From Rossellomorea sp. y25 (lineage in GTDB: Bacteria > Bacillota > Bacilli > Bacillales > Bacillaceae_B): 64,000 nucleotides of DNA. Every line of letters begins with the position of its first letter. Positions within the stretch are counted from its first letter, which is position 1. This document shows, in pieces, positions 17,853-28,333 of this stretch. The notes below the pieces were generated by a model. It saw nothing but the letters and a program-made list of their open reading frames with translations, ran no database searches and was not told the origin of the DNA. Where the stretch lies: the NCBI RefSeq assembly GCF_038049935.1, contig NZ_CP145886.1, positions 2,364,501 through 2,428,500 on the forward strand. Direction: 5' to 3'. The translations under genes and the position numbers were made by a program.

Positions 17853-18284
17853 ATGGAAGATTGTCTCGGCTGCCGCCTTGCAAATGAAAAAGAGAGAGTA
17901 TTTATCATATACGAAAATGATCATGTGGCCTGCTTTTTGGACCATGTCCCGCATCACCCCGGACATACCCTGATCCTCCCTAAACGACACAAAGTGGAAG
18001 TAACGGAAATCAGTGAAGAAGAAAGCCTCTCCGTAATGAAGGCTACACAACTAGTTGCACAAGCCATTCAGGCTCTATATGAACCAAATGGCATTACCAT
18101 CTGCCAAAATGGAGGCATATACAACGAATTAACTCATTATCATATGCATGTTATCCCTCGTAATGAGGAAGCGGAAAGATTCGGAGACTTATTCTATGGT
18201 GAGGCCGACGTTGTATCATACAGTGAATCCCTGGAAGAAACCCAGAAGAAAATGAAAACCTTCATAAGTAGATTACTAGAATAG
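17853..18284 (+). CDS. HIT family nucleotide hydrolase
   Basis: 143 aa histidine-triad protein. The active-site motif is THYHMHVIPR (about residues 97-106, HxHxH). N-terminal CLGC resembles the zinc-binding Cys pair of HinT/Hit proteins. These enzymes hydrolyse AMP-lysine or AMP-amino-acyl conjugates or dinucleoside polyphosphates. It precedes ampS by 11 nt and is probably cotranscribed. GGAGGTATAT precedes the ATG. Confidence 0.88.
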   Translation: MEDCLGCRLANEKERVFIIYENDHVACFLDHVPHHPGHTLILPKRHKVEVTEISEEESLSVMKATQLVAQAIQALYEPNGITICQNGGIYNELTHYHMHVIPRNEEAERFGDLFYGEADVVSYSESLEETQKKMKTFISRLLE

Positions 18285-18295
18285 GAGTAAATAAT

Positions 18296-19537
18296 ATGAC
18301 GTTCAATAAAGATTTCGATGAAAAATTAAAACAATACGCTGAGCTCGCCATTAAAGTGGGAGTAAATGTTCAGCCTGATCAGCTCTTATGGATTTCTGCA
18401 CCACTCGGAACTGAAAAATTCGTACGCATTGTTGTAAAAGAAGCATATCTTGCCGGAGCAAGAAATGTACATGTTCAATGGTATGACGAGGAGATCATGA
18501 GAACACATTATGAATTGGCGCCGGATGATACATTTTATGAATATCCGAGCTGGCTGTCTGCTGCTCATGAGTGGGTTGTGGACCATAAAGGAGCATTCCT
18601 GCAAATAGAAGCCAATGACCCGGATCTGCTGAAAGGAATAGATCCCGAACGGATCCTTAATTTTGAAAAAGCAAGTGGAGACGCCCTTGACCGTTTCTAT
18701 GAAGCAATCGAAAAAGATCAAATCAGCTGGTCGATCGTCGCCATCCCTTCACAGAAATGGGCCGATAAAGTCTTTCCTGACTTGTCCGAGAAAGAGAGAA
18801 TCACAAGCCTTTGGGACCGTATCTTCACATCCGTCCGCATCGATCATGAAGATCCCGTCCTCGCTTGGCAAACACATATCCAAACTCTGACCAACAAAGC
18901 AAGAGAACTCAATGACTTAAAGCTTGAAAGCCTGCACTACCAATCGGAAGGAACGGACCTAATCATAGAACTCCATGAAGACCACCTGTGGCTGACGGGG
19001 GCGAGCAATACACCACAAGGAACACATTTCATTGCCAATATGCCGACAGAAGAAGTCTATACTGTTCCTGTGAAAACCGGAGTCAATGGCACAGTTACAA
19101 GCACCAAGCCACTGGCGTACAATGGCAACGTCATTGAAGACTTTACCCTTACTTTTGAGAATGGAAAAATTACGACTGTAACAGCAAGAAAAGGAGAGGA
19201 AATCCTGAAAAAATTGATTCTAACAGATGAAGGAGCAGCCTACCTTGGAGAGGTGGCACTTGTTCCACATCAGTCACCTATCTCTGATTCTGGCGTTCTC
19301 TTCTTTAACACCTTATTCGATGAAAATGCATCCAATCATCTAGCGATCGGTTCCTCTTATCCAACGTGCATAAAGGATGGAGAGATATTATCTGATGAAG
19401 AACGGGAAGCTAAGGGACTTAATGAAAGTGTAGTTCATGAAGATTTCATGATTGGATCAGCCCAAATGAATATAGATGGAGTGTGTCGTGATGGAAGGAA
19501 GATTGCTATTTTCCGTAATGGGAACTGGGCTATCTAA
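18296..19537 (+). CDS. ampS: Aminopeptidase, M29 family
   Basis: 413 aa metalloaminopeptidase of the M29 (thermophilic aminopeptidase) family, same length as B. subtilis AmpS. Metal-binding segments are present: NMPTEEVYTVP (Glu), GEVALVPHQS (Glu, His), NHLAIGSSYP (His), and HEDFMIGS (His, Asp). Cytoplasmic, removes N-terminal residues from peptides. AGGAGTAAAT before the ATG. A weak hairpin (about 19543-19580) follows. Confidence 0.93.
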   Translation: MTFNKDFDEKLKQYAELAIKVGVNVQPDQLLWISAPLGTEKFVRIVVKEAYLAGARNVHVQWYDEEIMRTHYELAPDDTFYEYPSWLSAAHEWVVDHKGAFLQIEANDPDLLKGIDPERILNFEKASGDALDRFYEAIEKDQISWSIVAIPSQKWADKVFPDLSEKERITSLWDRIFTSVRIDHEDPVLAWQTHIQTLTNKARELNDLKLESLHYQSEGTDLIIELHEDHLWLTGASNTPQGTHFIANMPTEEVYTVPVKTGVNGTVTSTKPLAYNGNVIEDFTLTFENGKITTVTARKGEEILKKLILTDEGAAYLGEVALVPHQSPISDSGVLFFNTLFDENASNHLAIGSSYPTCIKDGEILSDEEREAKGLNESVVHEDFMIGSAQMNIDGVCRDGRKIAIFRNGNWAI

Positions 19538-19658
19538 AGAAAATAGCCAGCTTGAGTCGATTTGATTGTGCTGGCCATTCCACTCTTAAAATATTATTCT
19601 TTAAGCCATTAATCCCACTTTACATTTAAGTCTAATTCAATAGTAAAGGAGACAAACC

Positions 19659-20051
19659 ATGATTTATGAAATGACCGTACAAGTCCGAGTAACCGATATG
19701 CAAGAAGGACAGAAATGATATGAAACTTTATTAAATCGGACTCCTGATTTCATCCCCCACGACGGATTCGCAGAATGGGAACTCATTCCCGGCTGTTGGC
19801 TCCAAGTAGCAGAAGGTACTCCTTCCCTTAATTCTGGTCCGATTCGGTTAGGCGTCCAATCGATCGATAGGGAACGGGAAAGGCTGATATCTCTCCTCGG
19901 AATTGATTCCTTTGACATCCATGATCGAGAAGAAGTCCCAGTGAAGTGGACAACCTTTAATGATCCATGGGGTAATGGAATCGGTATGTTCGAGTATCAC
20001 AGTAAAACTGAAATGCAAGCCCGTATCCAGTCCCTTTTAGGAAAGAAGTAA
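19659..20051 (+). pseudogene. VOC/glyoxalase family protein with in-frame UGA at codon 20
   Basis: AAAGGAG and ATG 19659 open MIYEMTVQVRVTDMQEGQK, then TGA (19716-19718), then YETLLNRTPDFIPHDGF and on to TAA 20049-20051: 130 residues in one frame, the normal size for a small VOC protein. In relatives the residue before YE is Trp (WYE), so TGA probably replaces TGG, a nonsense change. A hairpin (AAATCGG-ACTC-CTGATTT, 19733-19750) follows in roughly the right place for a bacterial SECIS, but its loop lacks the GUU seen in this genome's real selenoprotein genes. Pseudogene is likeliest; readthrough or Sec is a weak alternative. Frame after the TGA is perfectly kept, so the change is recent or tolerated. 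Confidence 0.75.
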
Positions 20052-20053
20052 TA

Positions 20054-20140
20054 AGTTCCCGCTATCAAGATTTTGCGGAACAATTCATCACCCTATTTGA
20101 TAAAAAAGAAGACATCGGCTTGCAGATCCTATCGATGTAA
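20054..20140 (+). pseudogene. Short C-terminal gene remnant, unassigned
   Basis: Immediately after the VOC gene an open frame reads SSRYQDFAEQFITLFDKKEDIGLQILSM and stops. It has no start codon or ribosome site of its own, and looks like the end of a deleted protein. Could also be chance. Confidence 0.25.
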
Positions 20141-20172
20141 AATTATTAACTTACTTCTGACTTAAACCACGA

Positions 20173-20213
20173 AAAGAAGAACCCTTCGTGTCGGTAAAGG
20201 GTTCTTCTTTTAT
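20173..20213. terminator. Bidirectional terminator
   Basis: AAAGAAGAACCCTT / AAGGGTTCTTCTTTT-type stem at the 3' end of the Old Yellow Enzyme gene. Confidence 0.8.
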
Positions 20214-20218
20214 AATAC

Positions 20219-21334
20219 TTATTCTAAAATGTTCATCTCAAGCTCATGTTTTTTCACATATGCTTGAGGAAGCAAGATTTTTTCAAATTCGAACTCCTCA
20301 AAATCCAAGCCTTTTTCAACCTTATTCGGAAGATCCGGATTCGCAAGGGCACTTGTACCTAAGCTGATAAACTCTGCCTGTTCTTTTTGTAGAAGTACTT
20401 CTGCTTTAGAGGGATCACGGAGTTGACCATTGGCTATTACCGGTAATTGACTAAAAGAAGTGGCAGCCTCGGCAAGTGTCATGCTATCTTCCCCGAAAGA
20501 AGGTTCAGAACCATCTCCATCTGTCGTATGAATGTAATCTAGTTCCGTTTTTCCTAAAGATGTAAAGATGGTCTCTGCAGCGGCTTGACCTTCTGGCCAC
20601 TTGTAGCTTTGATCAGCCACTTTACCTTGTGAGATTCGAATGCCTACTACAAAATTATCTCCCACAGCACTTCGAACTTCATGGATCACCTCGGTCAAAA
20701 GACGCAATCGATACTCGAGGCTTCCTCCGTATTCATCTTCTCTATGGTTCAGATAATCAGTCAAGAATTGATCCAGTAAATAGCCATTAGCACCGTGAAT
20801 TTCTACACCCTCAAACCCTGCTTCCTTGGCATTCAGAGCACTTTCTACAAAAGACTTCTTGACAGCCTCTATATCTTCAATCGTCATCTCCCCGGGCACT
20901 GGGAAGGATCCGGATCCCCCATAAAATCCAAGCTGATCACCCTTTGGGGCAACGTCAGAAGGTGCCTTCGTTGTATCTTGATAAGCATTACCTTGACTTT
21001 GCCCCCCGGCATGCATAAGCTGTGCAATCATCAAAGATCCATGATTATGAACCGTTTTTACAATTTTTCTCCATGCTTCGGTTTGCTCTTTATCTACAAT
21101 GCCAGGCTGGTTTAAATATCCCTGGCTGTATTGTTTGTCTGTGTAAATGCCTTCTGTAATGATGACTCCGAAACCGCCTTTTGCGAAGCGTTCATAATAC
21201 TTTTCCATCGTTTCATTTGCCACGCCATTTTCATCCGCACTCACCCTTGTCATGGGTGCAACGATGAACCGATTCTTTGTCAAGCTGGCACCGAGGTTTC
21301 CTTTTGAAAATAGTCGATTATATAATGAACTCAT
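20219..21334 (-). CDS. NADH:flavin oxidoreductase (Old Yellow Enzyme family)
   Basis: 371 aa from the ATG at 21334 (AAAGGAGTG upstream; the frame extends further without a site). TIM-barrel FMN enzyme: NRFIVAPMTR at the N-terminus, AQLMHAGGQ, the substrate-binding segment EGVEIHGANGYLLDQFLTDYLNHREDEYGG (H-x-x-N pair), and VIANGQL with SLGTSALANPDLP at the phosphate end. It reduces activated C=C bonds (for example quinones or enones) with NAD(P)H. The longer C-terminal part separates it from the YqjM type. A palindrome upstream suggests electrophile-responsive control. Confidence 0.88.
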   Translation of the reverse strand: MSSLYNRLFSKGNLGASLTKNRFIVAPMTRVSADENGVANETMEKYYERFAKGGFGVIITEGIYTDKQYSQGYLNQPGIVDKEQTEAWRKIVKTVHNHGSLMIAQLMHAGGQSQGNAYQDTTKAPSDVAPKGDQLGFYGGSGSFPVPGEMTIEDIEAVKKSFVESALNAKEAGFEGVEIHGANGYLLDQFLTDYLNHREDEYGGSLEYRLRLLTEVIHEVRSAVGDNFVVGIRISQGKVADQSYKWPEGQAAAETIFTSLGKTELDYIHTTDGDGSEPSFGEDSMTLAEAATSFSQLPVIANGQLRDPSKAEVLLQKEQAEFISLGTSALANPDLPNKVEKGLDFEEFEFEKILLPQAYVKKHELEMNILE

Positions 21335-21365
21335 TTTAAACACTCCTTTTATTGAAAACTTACAA

Positions 21366-21379
21366 ATGATTATAATCAT
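21366..21379. promoter_or_regulatory. Perfect 14-bp palindrome upstream of the Old Yellow Enzyme gene
   Basis: ATGATTATAATCAT, 32 nt upstream of the start, overlapping a possible -10 (TATAAT) on the minus strand. A candidate operator; the regulator is unknown. Confidence 0.45.
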
Positions 21380-21543
21380 CCATCAGCGAGAAATCGAATT
21401 TTACGCCTGATGAATGTGCCAGTACCAAACAATGTAATATTGTGGTAAAATCATTGAGACTCTCACGAAAACATAAGGTATTTGTGATATAATTTCTCCT
21501 TGTGAAAAACCCCAATTAAAATAGTAAGGGAGGGAATAAGAAG

Positions 21544-22104
21544 GTGAGTTTTGAAGGTCAAAAGATATTACCTGCCATCCGGTCCATGAAGGATTTTGAT
21601 AAAATGCTTGAAACCTCTTTCCAGTACGGTGTGTTCCTCGATCTCCATGTTGGAATGCTGAAAAGTGTATTCGATTACGCTCGAAAAGAAAAGCGGAAAA
21701 TGTTCCTGCATTTAGACCTGATCCACGGACTATCCAGTGATGAATATGCGACTGAATATGTCTGTCAGGAAATCAAACCCTATGGCATTATATCCACTAA
21801 AGGAAATGTCATAAAAAAAGCACGGCAAAAAGGTGTTTATGCCACTCAACGAATGTTCGTGATTGATTCAAGTGCAATGAATCGAAGCATTGAACTTATA
21901 CATAAGACAGATCCCGACTTTATTGAAGTGCTGCCTGGGGTGGTTCCAAAGATCATTAAGGAAATTGGGGACAAAACGGGTAAACCCATTTTTGCAGGAG
22001 GGCTAATTGATACGGTTGAAGAGGTGGAAGCTGCCCTCGAGGCTGGAGCCAATGCTATTACAACCTCTGATCGCGCTTTATGGAAACATTTTGATTCTAA
22101 ATAA
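21544..22104 (+). CDS. glpP: Glycerol uptake operon antiterminator GlpP
   Basis: 186 aa TIM-barrel RNA-binding regulator that, with glycerol-3-phosphate, prevents termination in glp leaders. Signature segments: FLHLDLIHGLSSDEYATEY, PYGIISTKGNVIKKA, FIEVLPGVVPKII, FAGGLIDTVEEVEAALEAGANAITTS. GTG start with GGGAGGG 9-10 bases upstream. It lies directly upstream of glpF, as in B. subtilis. Its targets here should be the two hairpin leaders at 22185-22240 and 24680-24740. Confidence 0.95.
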   Translation: MSFEGQKILPAIRSMKDFDKMLETSFQYGVFLDLHVGMLKSVFDYARKEKRKMFLHLDLIHGLSSDEYATEYVCQEIKPYGIISTKGNVIKKARQKGVYATQRMFVIDSSAMNRSIELIHKTDPDFIEVLPGVVPKIIKEIGDKTGKPIFAGGLIDTVEEVEAALEAGANAITTSDRALWKHFDSK

Positions 22105-22121
22105 TATTGTCGAAAAACGTG

Positions 22122-22150
22122 TTGACAACGTTTTCATTCTGGAGTAACAT
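22122..22150 (+). promoter_or_regulatory. glpFK promoter with cre (CcpA) site
   Basis: TTGACA (22122-22127), 17-nt spacer, TAACAT (22145-22150). TGACAACGTTTTCA at 22123-22136 fits the cre consensus TGWNANCGNTNWCA at every position and overlaps the -35, so CcpA would repress glpFK when glucose is present. Binding is inferred. Confidence 0.8.
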
Positions 22151-22184
22151 AATGAACAAGTTAATACATTGTGAAAGAGATTAA

Positions 22185-22240
22185 GAGACTCACGCGAAGT
22201 GCCTTACATATAGGGGCATCTTCCGTGAGTCTTTTTGTTT
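22185..22240 (+). terminator. glpFK leader terminator, GlpP antitermination target
   Basis: AGACTCACG ... CGTGAGTCT stem with inner GAAG/CTTC and GCC/GGC pairs, then TTTTTG, between promoter and glpF. CAAGTTAATA at the predicted transcript start (22157-22166) is repeated in the glpD leader and is the probable shared recognition or processing element. Confidence 0.8.
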
Positions 22241-22286
22241 TTAATCCATAATGAATCTTAATCCATAATGAAAAGAGGGAACGAAC

Positions 22287-23117
22287 ATGACTGCATTTTT
22301 AGGAGAAGTGGTCGGAACAGCTTTACTCATCATTTTCGGTGCAGGAGTTTGTGCAAATGTGAATCTTAAGAAATCATTTGCTTATAACGCCGGCTGGATA
22401 GTGATCACATTCGGTTGGGGATTGGGTGTCGCCATGAGTGTATATGCTGTTGGAAAGTTTAGCGGGGCCCATTTAAATCCAGCTGTTACGCTTGGACTAG
22501 CGTTTAATGGAGATTTCCCTTGGAGTGATGTTCCTCAGTACATCATAGCCCAAATGATTGGAGCGATCATTGGAGCAACGATCACATTCTTACACTTCTT
22601 GCCCCACTGGCATGCAACGAAAGATCCAGGTGTGAAATTAGGTGTATTTGCTACAGGACCGGCGATTCCACACTATTTTTCGAATTTATTAAGTGAAATC
22701 ATTGGAACTTTTGTATTAGTAGTAGGATTATTATCAATAGGAGCGAATACATTTACAGATGGTCTGAATCCATTTATCGTTGGTTTCTTAATTATTGCGA
22801 TCGGGATATCACTGGGTGGAACAACAGGTTATGCCATTAATCCTGCCCGTGATTTGGGGCCTCGTATTGCTCATTTCTTGCTGCCGATCCCAGGTAAGGG
22901 CCCATCTAATTGGGGATATTCCTGGATTCCTGTAGTAGGTCCTGTTTTGGGAGGATCGTTTGGAGGCGTATTTTATAAAGCGATTTTCATTGGACAAGTT
23001 ACACCAAGTTTTTGGGTAGTCCTAGTTGTTACACTGGCAGTACTCGGGCTTGCTTATGTCAGTGACAGAAAGATCAGCTTAGCACAAAAAGTACATCAGC
23101 TATCAACAGATAATTAA
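22287..23117 (+). CDS. glpF: Glycerol uptake facilitator GlpF
   Basis: 276 aa aquaglyceroporin with six membrane segments and two half-helix NPA motifs: HLNPAVTLG near residue 65 and AINPARDLGPR near 186, the Asp-Arg after the second marking a glycerol channel. It lets glycerol in for GlpK. Overlapping operon with glpK (18-nt gap). AAAGAGGG before the ATG. Confidence 0.95.
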   Translation: MTAFLGEVVGTALLIIFGAGVCANVNLKKSFAYNAGWIVITFGWGLGVAMSVYAVGKFSGAHLNPAVTLGLAFNGDFPWSDVPQYIIAQMIGAIIGATITFLHFLPHWHATKDPGVKLGVFATGPAIPHYFSNLLSEIIGTFVLVVGLLSIGANTFTDGLNPFIVGFLIIAIGISLGGTTGYAINPARDLGPRIAHFLLPIPGKGPSNWGYSWIPVVGPVLGGSFGGVFYKAIFIGQVTPSFWVVLVVTLAVLGLAYVSDRKISLAQKVHQLSTDN

Positions 23118-23135
23118 TTTTTGGAGGGATACTAA

Positions 23136-24626
<1,491 letters not shown>

Positions 24627-24639
24627 AAGGAACGTATGA

Positions 24640-24740
24640 TATACTGATTACAAGTTAATAAATTCGGTTAGAGACCACGAGAGACCAAACCTGCATTATG
24701 GAACCATTCACCATAATGTTAGTTTTGGTCTCTTTTTTTA
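24640..24740 (+). promoter_or_regulatory. glpD leader: promoter -10, CAAGTTAATA element, GlpP terminator
   Basis: TATACT at 24640-24645, then CAAGTTAATA at 24651-24660 as in the glpF leader, then AGAGACCAAAC / GTTTTGGTCTCT (24680-24732) with an inner CATTATGG / CCATAATG stem and a T-run. It precedes glpD and should be read through only with GlpP and glycerol-3-phosphate. Confidence 0.8.
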
Positions 24741-24800
24741 TGGTTAAACAATAAGAGTGAGAGTACAGACAATATATAGATACCTGAGGAGGATCCACTT

Positions 24801-26465
24801 ATGACATTTTCAAGTACTGCAAGAAGAGAAGTGAAAGAAACATTAGCCTCAAACCACTTTGATATGATTGTGATCGGAGGGGGAATCACTGGCGCAGGGA
24901 TCGCCCTCGATGCTTCGAAACGTGGAATGAAGGTGGCATTGGTCGAAATGCAGGATTTCGCAGCCGGGACTTCCAGTCGTTCCACAAAGCTCGTTCATGG
25001 CGGATTACGTTACTTAAAGCAATTCGAAGTGAAAATGGTCGCGGAAGTGGGAAAAGAACGTGAAATCGTTTATGAAAATGGACCTCATGTTACGACTCCC
25101 GAATGGATGCTTCTACCCCTCCATAAAGGGGGCACATTCGGTAAATTCAGCACATCGATTGGATTAAAGGTGTATGACTATCTTGCTGGAGTAAAGAGAA
25201 GTGAACGACGCTCCATGCTTTCTGTATCAGAAACATTGACGAAAGAACCTCTGGTCAAGAAAGAAGGCCTTAAAGGGGGAGGTTACTACGTTGAATATCG
25301 GACAGACGATGCCCGTTTAACGATAGAAGTCATGAAAGAAGCGGTTGCACACGGTGCCACTGTCATAAACTATATGAAATCTCAACGATTCCTCTATGAA
25401 AATAAGCAAGTAGTCGGAATTGAAGCTGAAGACCTGTTGACGGGGGATTCGTTAGAAATCCGCGGTTCAAAATTCGTCAACGCCGCAGGTCCTTGGGTAG
25501 ATGATGTACGCGGAAAGGATTACAGTACGAATAATAAACAGCTTCGCTTAACAAAGGGCGTTCATCTTGTCATTGATCAAAGCAAATTCCCACTCCAGCA
25601 GGCGGTTTATTTTGATACTCCTGATAAAAGAATGGTATTTGCGATTCCTCGAGATGGCAAAGCTTATGTCGGGACAACCGATACTTTTTTTGATCAGGAA
25701 AAATCATCTCCTCATATGACATCGGAGGACAGGGATTATATCTTGGATGCGATCCATTTTATGTTTCCCGATGTCTCCGTGAGTAAAGAGGACGTGGAAT
25801 CGAGCTGGGCGGGTGTTCGTCCATTAATTTTTGAAAAAGGGAAGGACCCTTCTGAAATTTCACGAAAAGATGAAATTTGGGAAGCGGAAAGTGGATTGAT
25901 CACCATTGCCGGCGGAAAGCTTACTGGTTACCGTAAAATGGGGGAAACAGTGGTTGATCTTGTATCAAAACGATTAAAAGAAGAAAACAAGAAGAAGTTC
26001 CCCGCTTCTTCCACAAAGTATATGCCGATCTCTGGAGGTCATGTAGGCGGATCGAAAAACTTCCAAGCGTATATTGATCAGAAAGCAGCCGAGGCAGTTC
26101 AATTTGGATTAACAGAGGAAGATGGAAGAAAGCTAGCAGCCATGTACGGTTCAAACGTGGATCAGCTCTATAAACTTGCACACGCTTATAGTGGAACAAT
26201 GGGTGATAGGTCCGTCCCTCCTTACTTGTATGCACAACTGATCTATGCAATTCAGGAAGAGATGGCCGCTACCCCTGTTGATTTCTTCATTAGACGAACA
26301 GGAGCTTTATTCTTCGATCGTGAATGGGTGGAGAAGTGGAAGGAACCTGTCATCGAGGTGATGGCGAAGCTTCTTAAGTGGAATGCTGAGCAGAAAAAAC
26401 ACTATTCTCTTGACCTGGACAATGAACTGAAGAATGCAGTAGTACCAGTTGACCTTCAGTCATAA
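24801..26465 (+). CDS. glpD: Aerobic glycerol-3-phosphate dehydrogenase
   Basis: 554 aa FAD-dependent, membrane-associated enzyme giving dihydroxyacetone phosphate. The FAD dinucleotide fold is [19 protein letters not shown] (residues about 24-42), then [21 protein letters not shown], then VGTTDTF and [13 protein letters not shown]. Residues RSVP in the segment [13 protein letters not shown] (near 470) are encoded by the GGTCCGTCCC repeat. Separate transcription unit from glpFK with its own leader. GAGGAGGATCC before the ATG. Confidence 0.95.
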   Translation: MTFSSTARREVKETLASNHFDMIVIGGGITGAGIALDASKRGMKVALVEMQDFAAGTSSRSTKLVHGGLRYLKQFEVKMVAEVGKEREIVYENGPHVTTPEWMLLPLHKGGTFGKFSTSIGLKVYDYLAGVKRSERRSMLSVSETLTKEPLVKKEGLKGGGYYVEYRTDDARLTIEVMKEAVAHGATVINYMKSQRFLYENKQVVGIEAEDLLTGDSLEIRGSKFVNAAGPWVDDVRGKDYSTNNKQLRLTKGVHLVIDQSKFPLQQAVYFDTPDKRMVFAIPRDGKAYVGTTDTFFDQEKSSPHMTSEDRDYILDAIHFMFPDVSVSKEDVESSWAGVRPLIFEKGKDPSEISRKDEIWEAESGLITIAGGKLTGYRKMGETVVDLVSKRLKEENKKKFPASSTKYMPISGGHVGGSKNFQAYIDQKAAEAVQFGLTEEDGRKLAAMYGSNVDQLYKLAHAYSGTMGDRSVPPYLYAQLIYAIQEEMAATPVDFFIRRTGALFFDREWVEKWKEPVIEVMAKLLKWNAEQKKHYSLDLDNELKNAVVPVDLQS

Positions 26466-26470
26466 GTAAG

Positions 26471-26508
26471 AAAAAGGCGGAATTTATTTTCTGCCTTTTT
26501 TGTTTTTT
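26471..26508 (+). terminator. glpD terminator
   Basis: AAAAAGGCgGAA / TTCtGCCTTTTTT stem just after the stop codon. Confidence 0.85.
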
Positions 26509-26832
26509 GCTTTTATCCTTGCATCTACCGTACCGTGAGATTTAAAATTCAATAATTATGCTTACAATTATATAAATATATGAATTTATGCCGAAATCGT
26601 CTAAACGTTGCTCTCCATTTCCTGAGAGACCTGTTCATCCCTTTTTAGAGATGTTGAATCAGATATGGGGTTGCTGTAAATTAAGAGTAGAAATTGACAC
26701 GACTTCCTCGTTAAAAAGGCTGGCTTCAATGGGATGAAGCCAGCCTTTTTCTGTTTTTTTACAGATAAAAAAAGTTGATTAAGACCCATTATTGCTATAC
26801 TAATAGAAAGAAACTAAATGGAGGAAGCTTAT
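26509..26832. other. Intergenic, no gene seen; orphan hairpin inside
   Basis: About 320 nt without a supported open frame. It holds a near-perfect hairpin with T-run at 26713-26750 (AAAAAGGCTGGCTTC / GAAGCCAGCCTTTTT) that terminates nothing visible. It may end a small RNA or a deleted gene. Confidence 0.5.
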
Positions 26833-27717
26833 ATGAGTCATAAAATAGCTGTTGTAACGGGATCCAATAGTGGATTTGGTTTACTATCTTCGTTGGAACT
26901 TGCACAACTTGGGTTTAAAGTGATTGCGACAATGAGAGATCCGGACAAAGGAGAAGAATTGTTACTTCAAGCGAAAAAACTGGGGGTGGAAAAATCCATT
27001 GAGATTCAACCATTGGATGTAACGTCTGAAGTATCCATCAGAGCGTTTTCATCTCGCCTAATAGAAATCAGCAGGGTGGACATTCTTCTTAATAATGCAG
27101 GGTTTGCAAGTGGAGGATTTGCAGAAGAAGTGACAATCGATGAGTATCGTGATCAATTTGAAACAAACGTTTTTGGTGTAATGAGAATCACTCAGGTTGT
27201 TCTCCCTTATATGAGAAAGCAAGGAGAAGGGAAAATCATCAATATGAGCAGCATTAGCGGCAGGATCGGGTTTCCTGGACTCAGTCCTTATGTATCTTCC
27301 AAGCATGCATTAGAGGGATACACCGAAAGTCTGAGATTGGAGCTGAAGCCATTTGGCATAGCCGTGCATCTTATCGAACCCGGTTCTTATCAAACGAACA
27401 TTTGGACATCGGGAAAGAAAGTCACTCCACGCTCGATGCAAAAATGCTCTCCATATTATTCCTACATGAAGGCCATCAACTCAGAAATCCAAGCTAGTGC
27501 AGATACACTTGGAGATCCAAGAGAGATTGCTTCTATAGTACGTGAAATAGCCTTAAACAAGAAAAAAGGTTTTAGAATCCCCGTAGGCAAAGGAGTGCGT
27601 TTAACACTCTTACTCAAAACCATCCTTCCATGGAGCATACTGGAAAACATAATCCTAAAAAAACTTGGTATGAAAAAGAGCAAAGAGGGGCGGAACTCCA
27701 TGAGCAAGGCAGAATAA
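26833..27717 (+). CDS. Short-chain dehydrogenase/reductase
   Basis: 294 aa classical SDR: cofactor motif TGSNSGFG (near residue 9), NNAG near 87, active-site Ser in MSSISGRIGF, YVSSKHALEGY (Tyr-xxx-Lys) near 155. Start at ATG 26833, with GGAGG nine bases upstream; ATG 26818 is ahead of that site. An NAD(P)H-dependent oxidoreductase with unknown substrate. C-terminal extension is basic. Confidence 0.88.
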   Translation: MSHKIAVVTGSNSGFGLLSSLELAQLGFKVIATMRDPDKGEELLLQAKKLGVEKSIEIQPLDVTSEVSIRAFSSRLIEISRVDILLNNAGFASGGFAEEVTIDEYRDQFETNVFGVMRITQVVLPYMRKQGEGKIINMSSISGRIGFPGLSPYVSSKHALEGYTESLRLELKPFGIAVHLIEPGSYQTNIWTSGKKVTPRSMQKCSPYYSYMKAINSEIQASADTLGDPREIASIVREIALNKKKGFRIPVGKGVRLTLLLKTILPWSILENIILKKLGMKKSKEGRNSMSKAE

Positions 27718-27853
27718 TGTCTGAATATAAAGAATATTATTCTTATGAAGGAGAATTTTGTCAAAAGAGAGAATATGCTTAAGGAGACTTTTCCATAAAC
27801 TCATGGAATTACTGAATGAGTTTGAATCCTTCCACACGAAATGAGGTGATTGA

Positions 27854-28279
27854 TTGAATGAATGGATTGGTTCATCTGCTCTTTGCATCCATGAAGGTCG
27901 TTTATTGATGGTGTTACAGGGGAAAGAGGAAGAAGAGAAGAGATGGTCGGTTCCTTCAGGGGGACTGGAAGCGGGCGAATCCCTTCAGGAATGTTGTAAA
28001 CGTGAAGTTTGGGAAGAAACAGGCTATGATGTTGAAGTGGGAAAACATTTGTATACAAAGTGGGGGAATGAAGGGAGTATTTCTACAAGAATTCATTACT
28101 ACGAAGTCCAGCTCCTCGGAGGAGAGGCAACCATACAGGACCCTGATCAATTAATACATAAAATCGAATGGTTTTCACTTCAAGAGCTAAAGGACCTGCC
28201 CCTGGGATTTCCAGAAGATCATTCCATCCTGGAAGCCTACATGAATAAGAAGCTAGACACTACCCATATAAGGGAATAG
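27854..28279 (+). CDS. Nudix hydrolase
   Basis: 141 aa. The Nudix box is intact, GGLEAGESLQECCKREVWEETGY, with the usual Gly, Glu, Arg-Glu, Glu-Glu-x-Gly residues (about residues 36-58). Hydrolyses a nucleoside diphosphate linked to another group; substrate unknown. TTG start with AGGTGATTG just upstream. The 136 nt between it and the SDR gene hold nothing recognised. Confidence 0.85.
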   Translation: MNEWIGSSALCIHEGRLLMVLQGKEEEEKRWSVPSGGLEAGESLQECCKREVWEETGYDVEVGKHLYTKWGNEGSISTRIHYYEVQLLGGEATIQDPDQLIHKIEWFSLQELKDLPLGFPEDHSILEAYMNKKLDTTHIRE

Positions 28280-28333
28280 TATTGTTTAAGCACAATATAT
28301 TATAAAGTATGTATCTATAAAGGAGAGAGTAGA

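Noticed and set aside
19733..19750. Hairpin after the VOC UGA as a true SECIS
   Set aside because: Distance is right, but the ACUC loop lacks the G and U found in both genuine SECIS hairpins here; kept only as a weak option.
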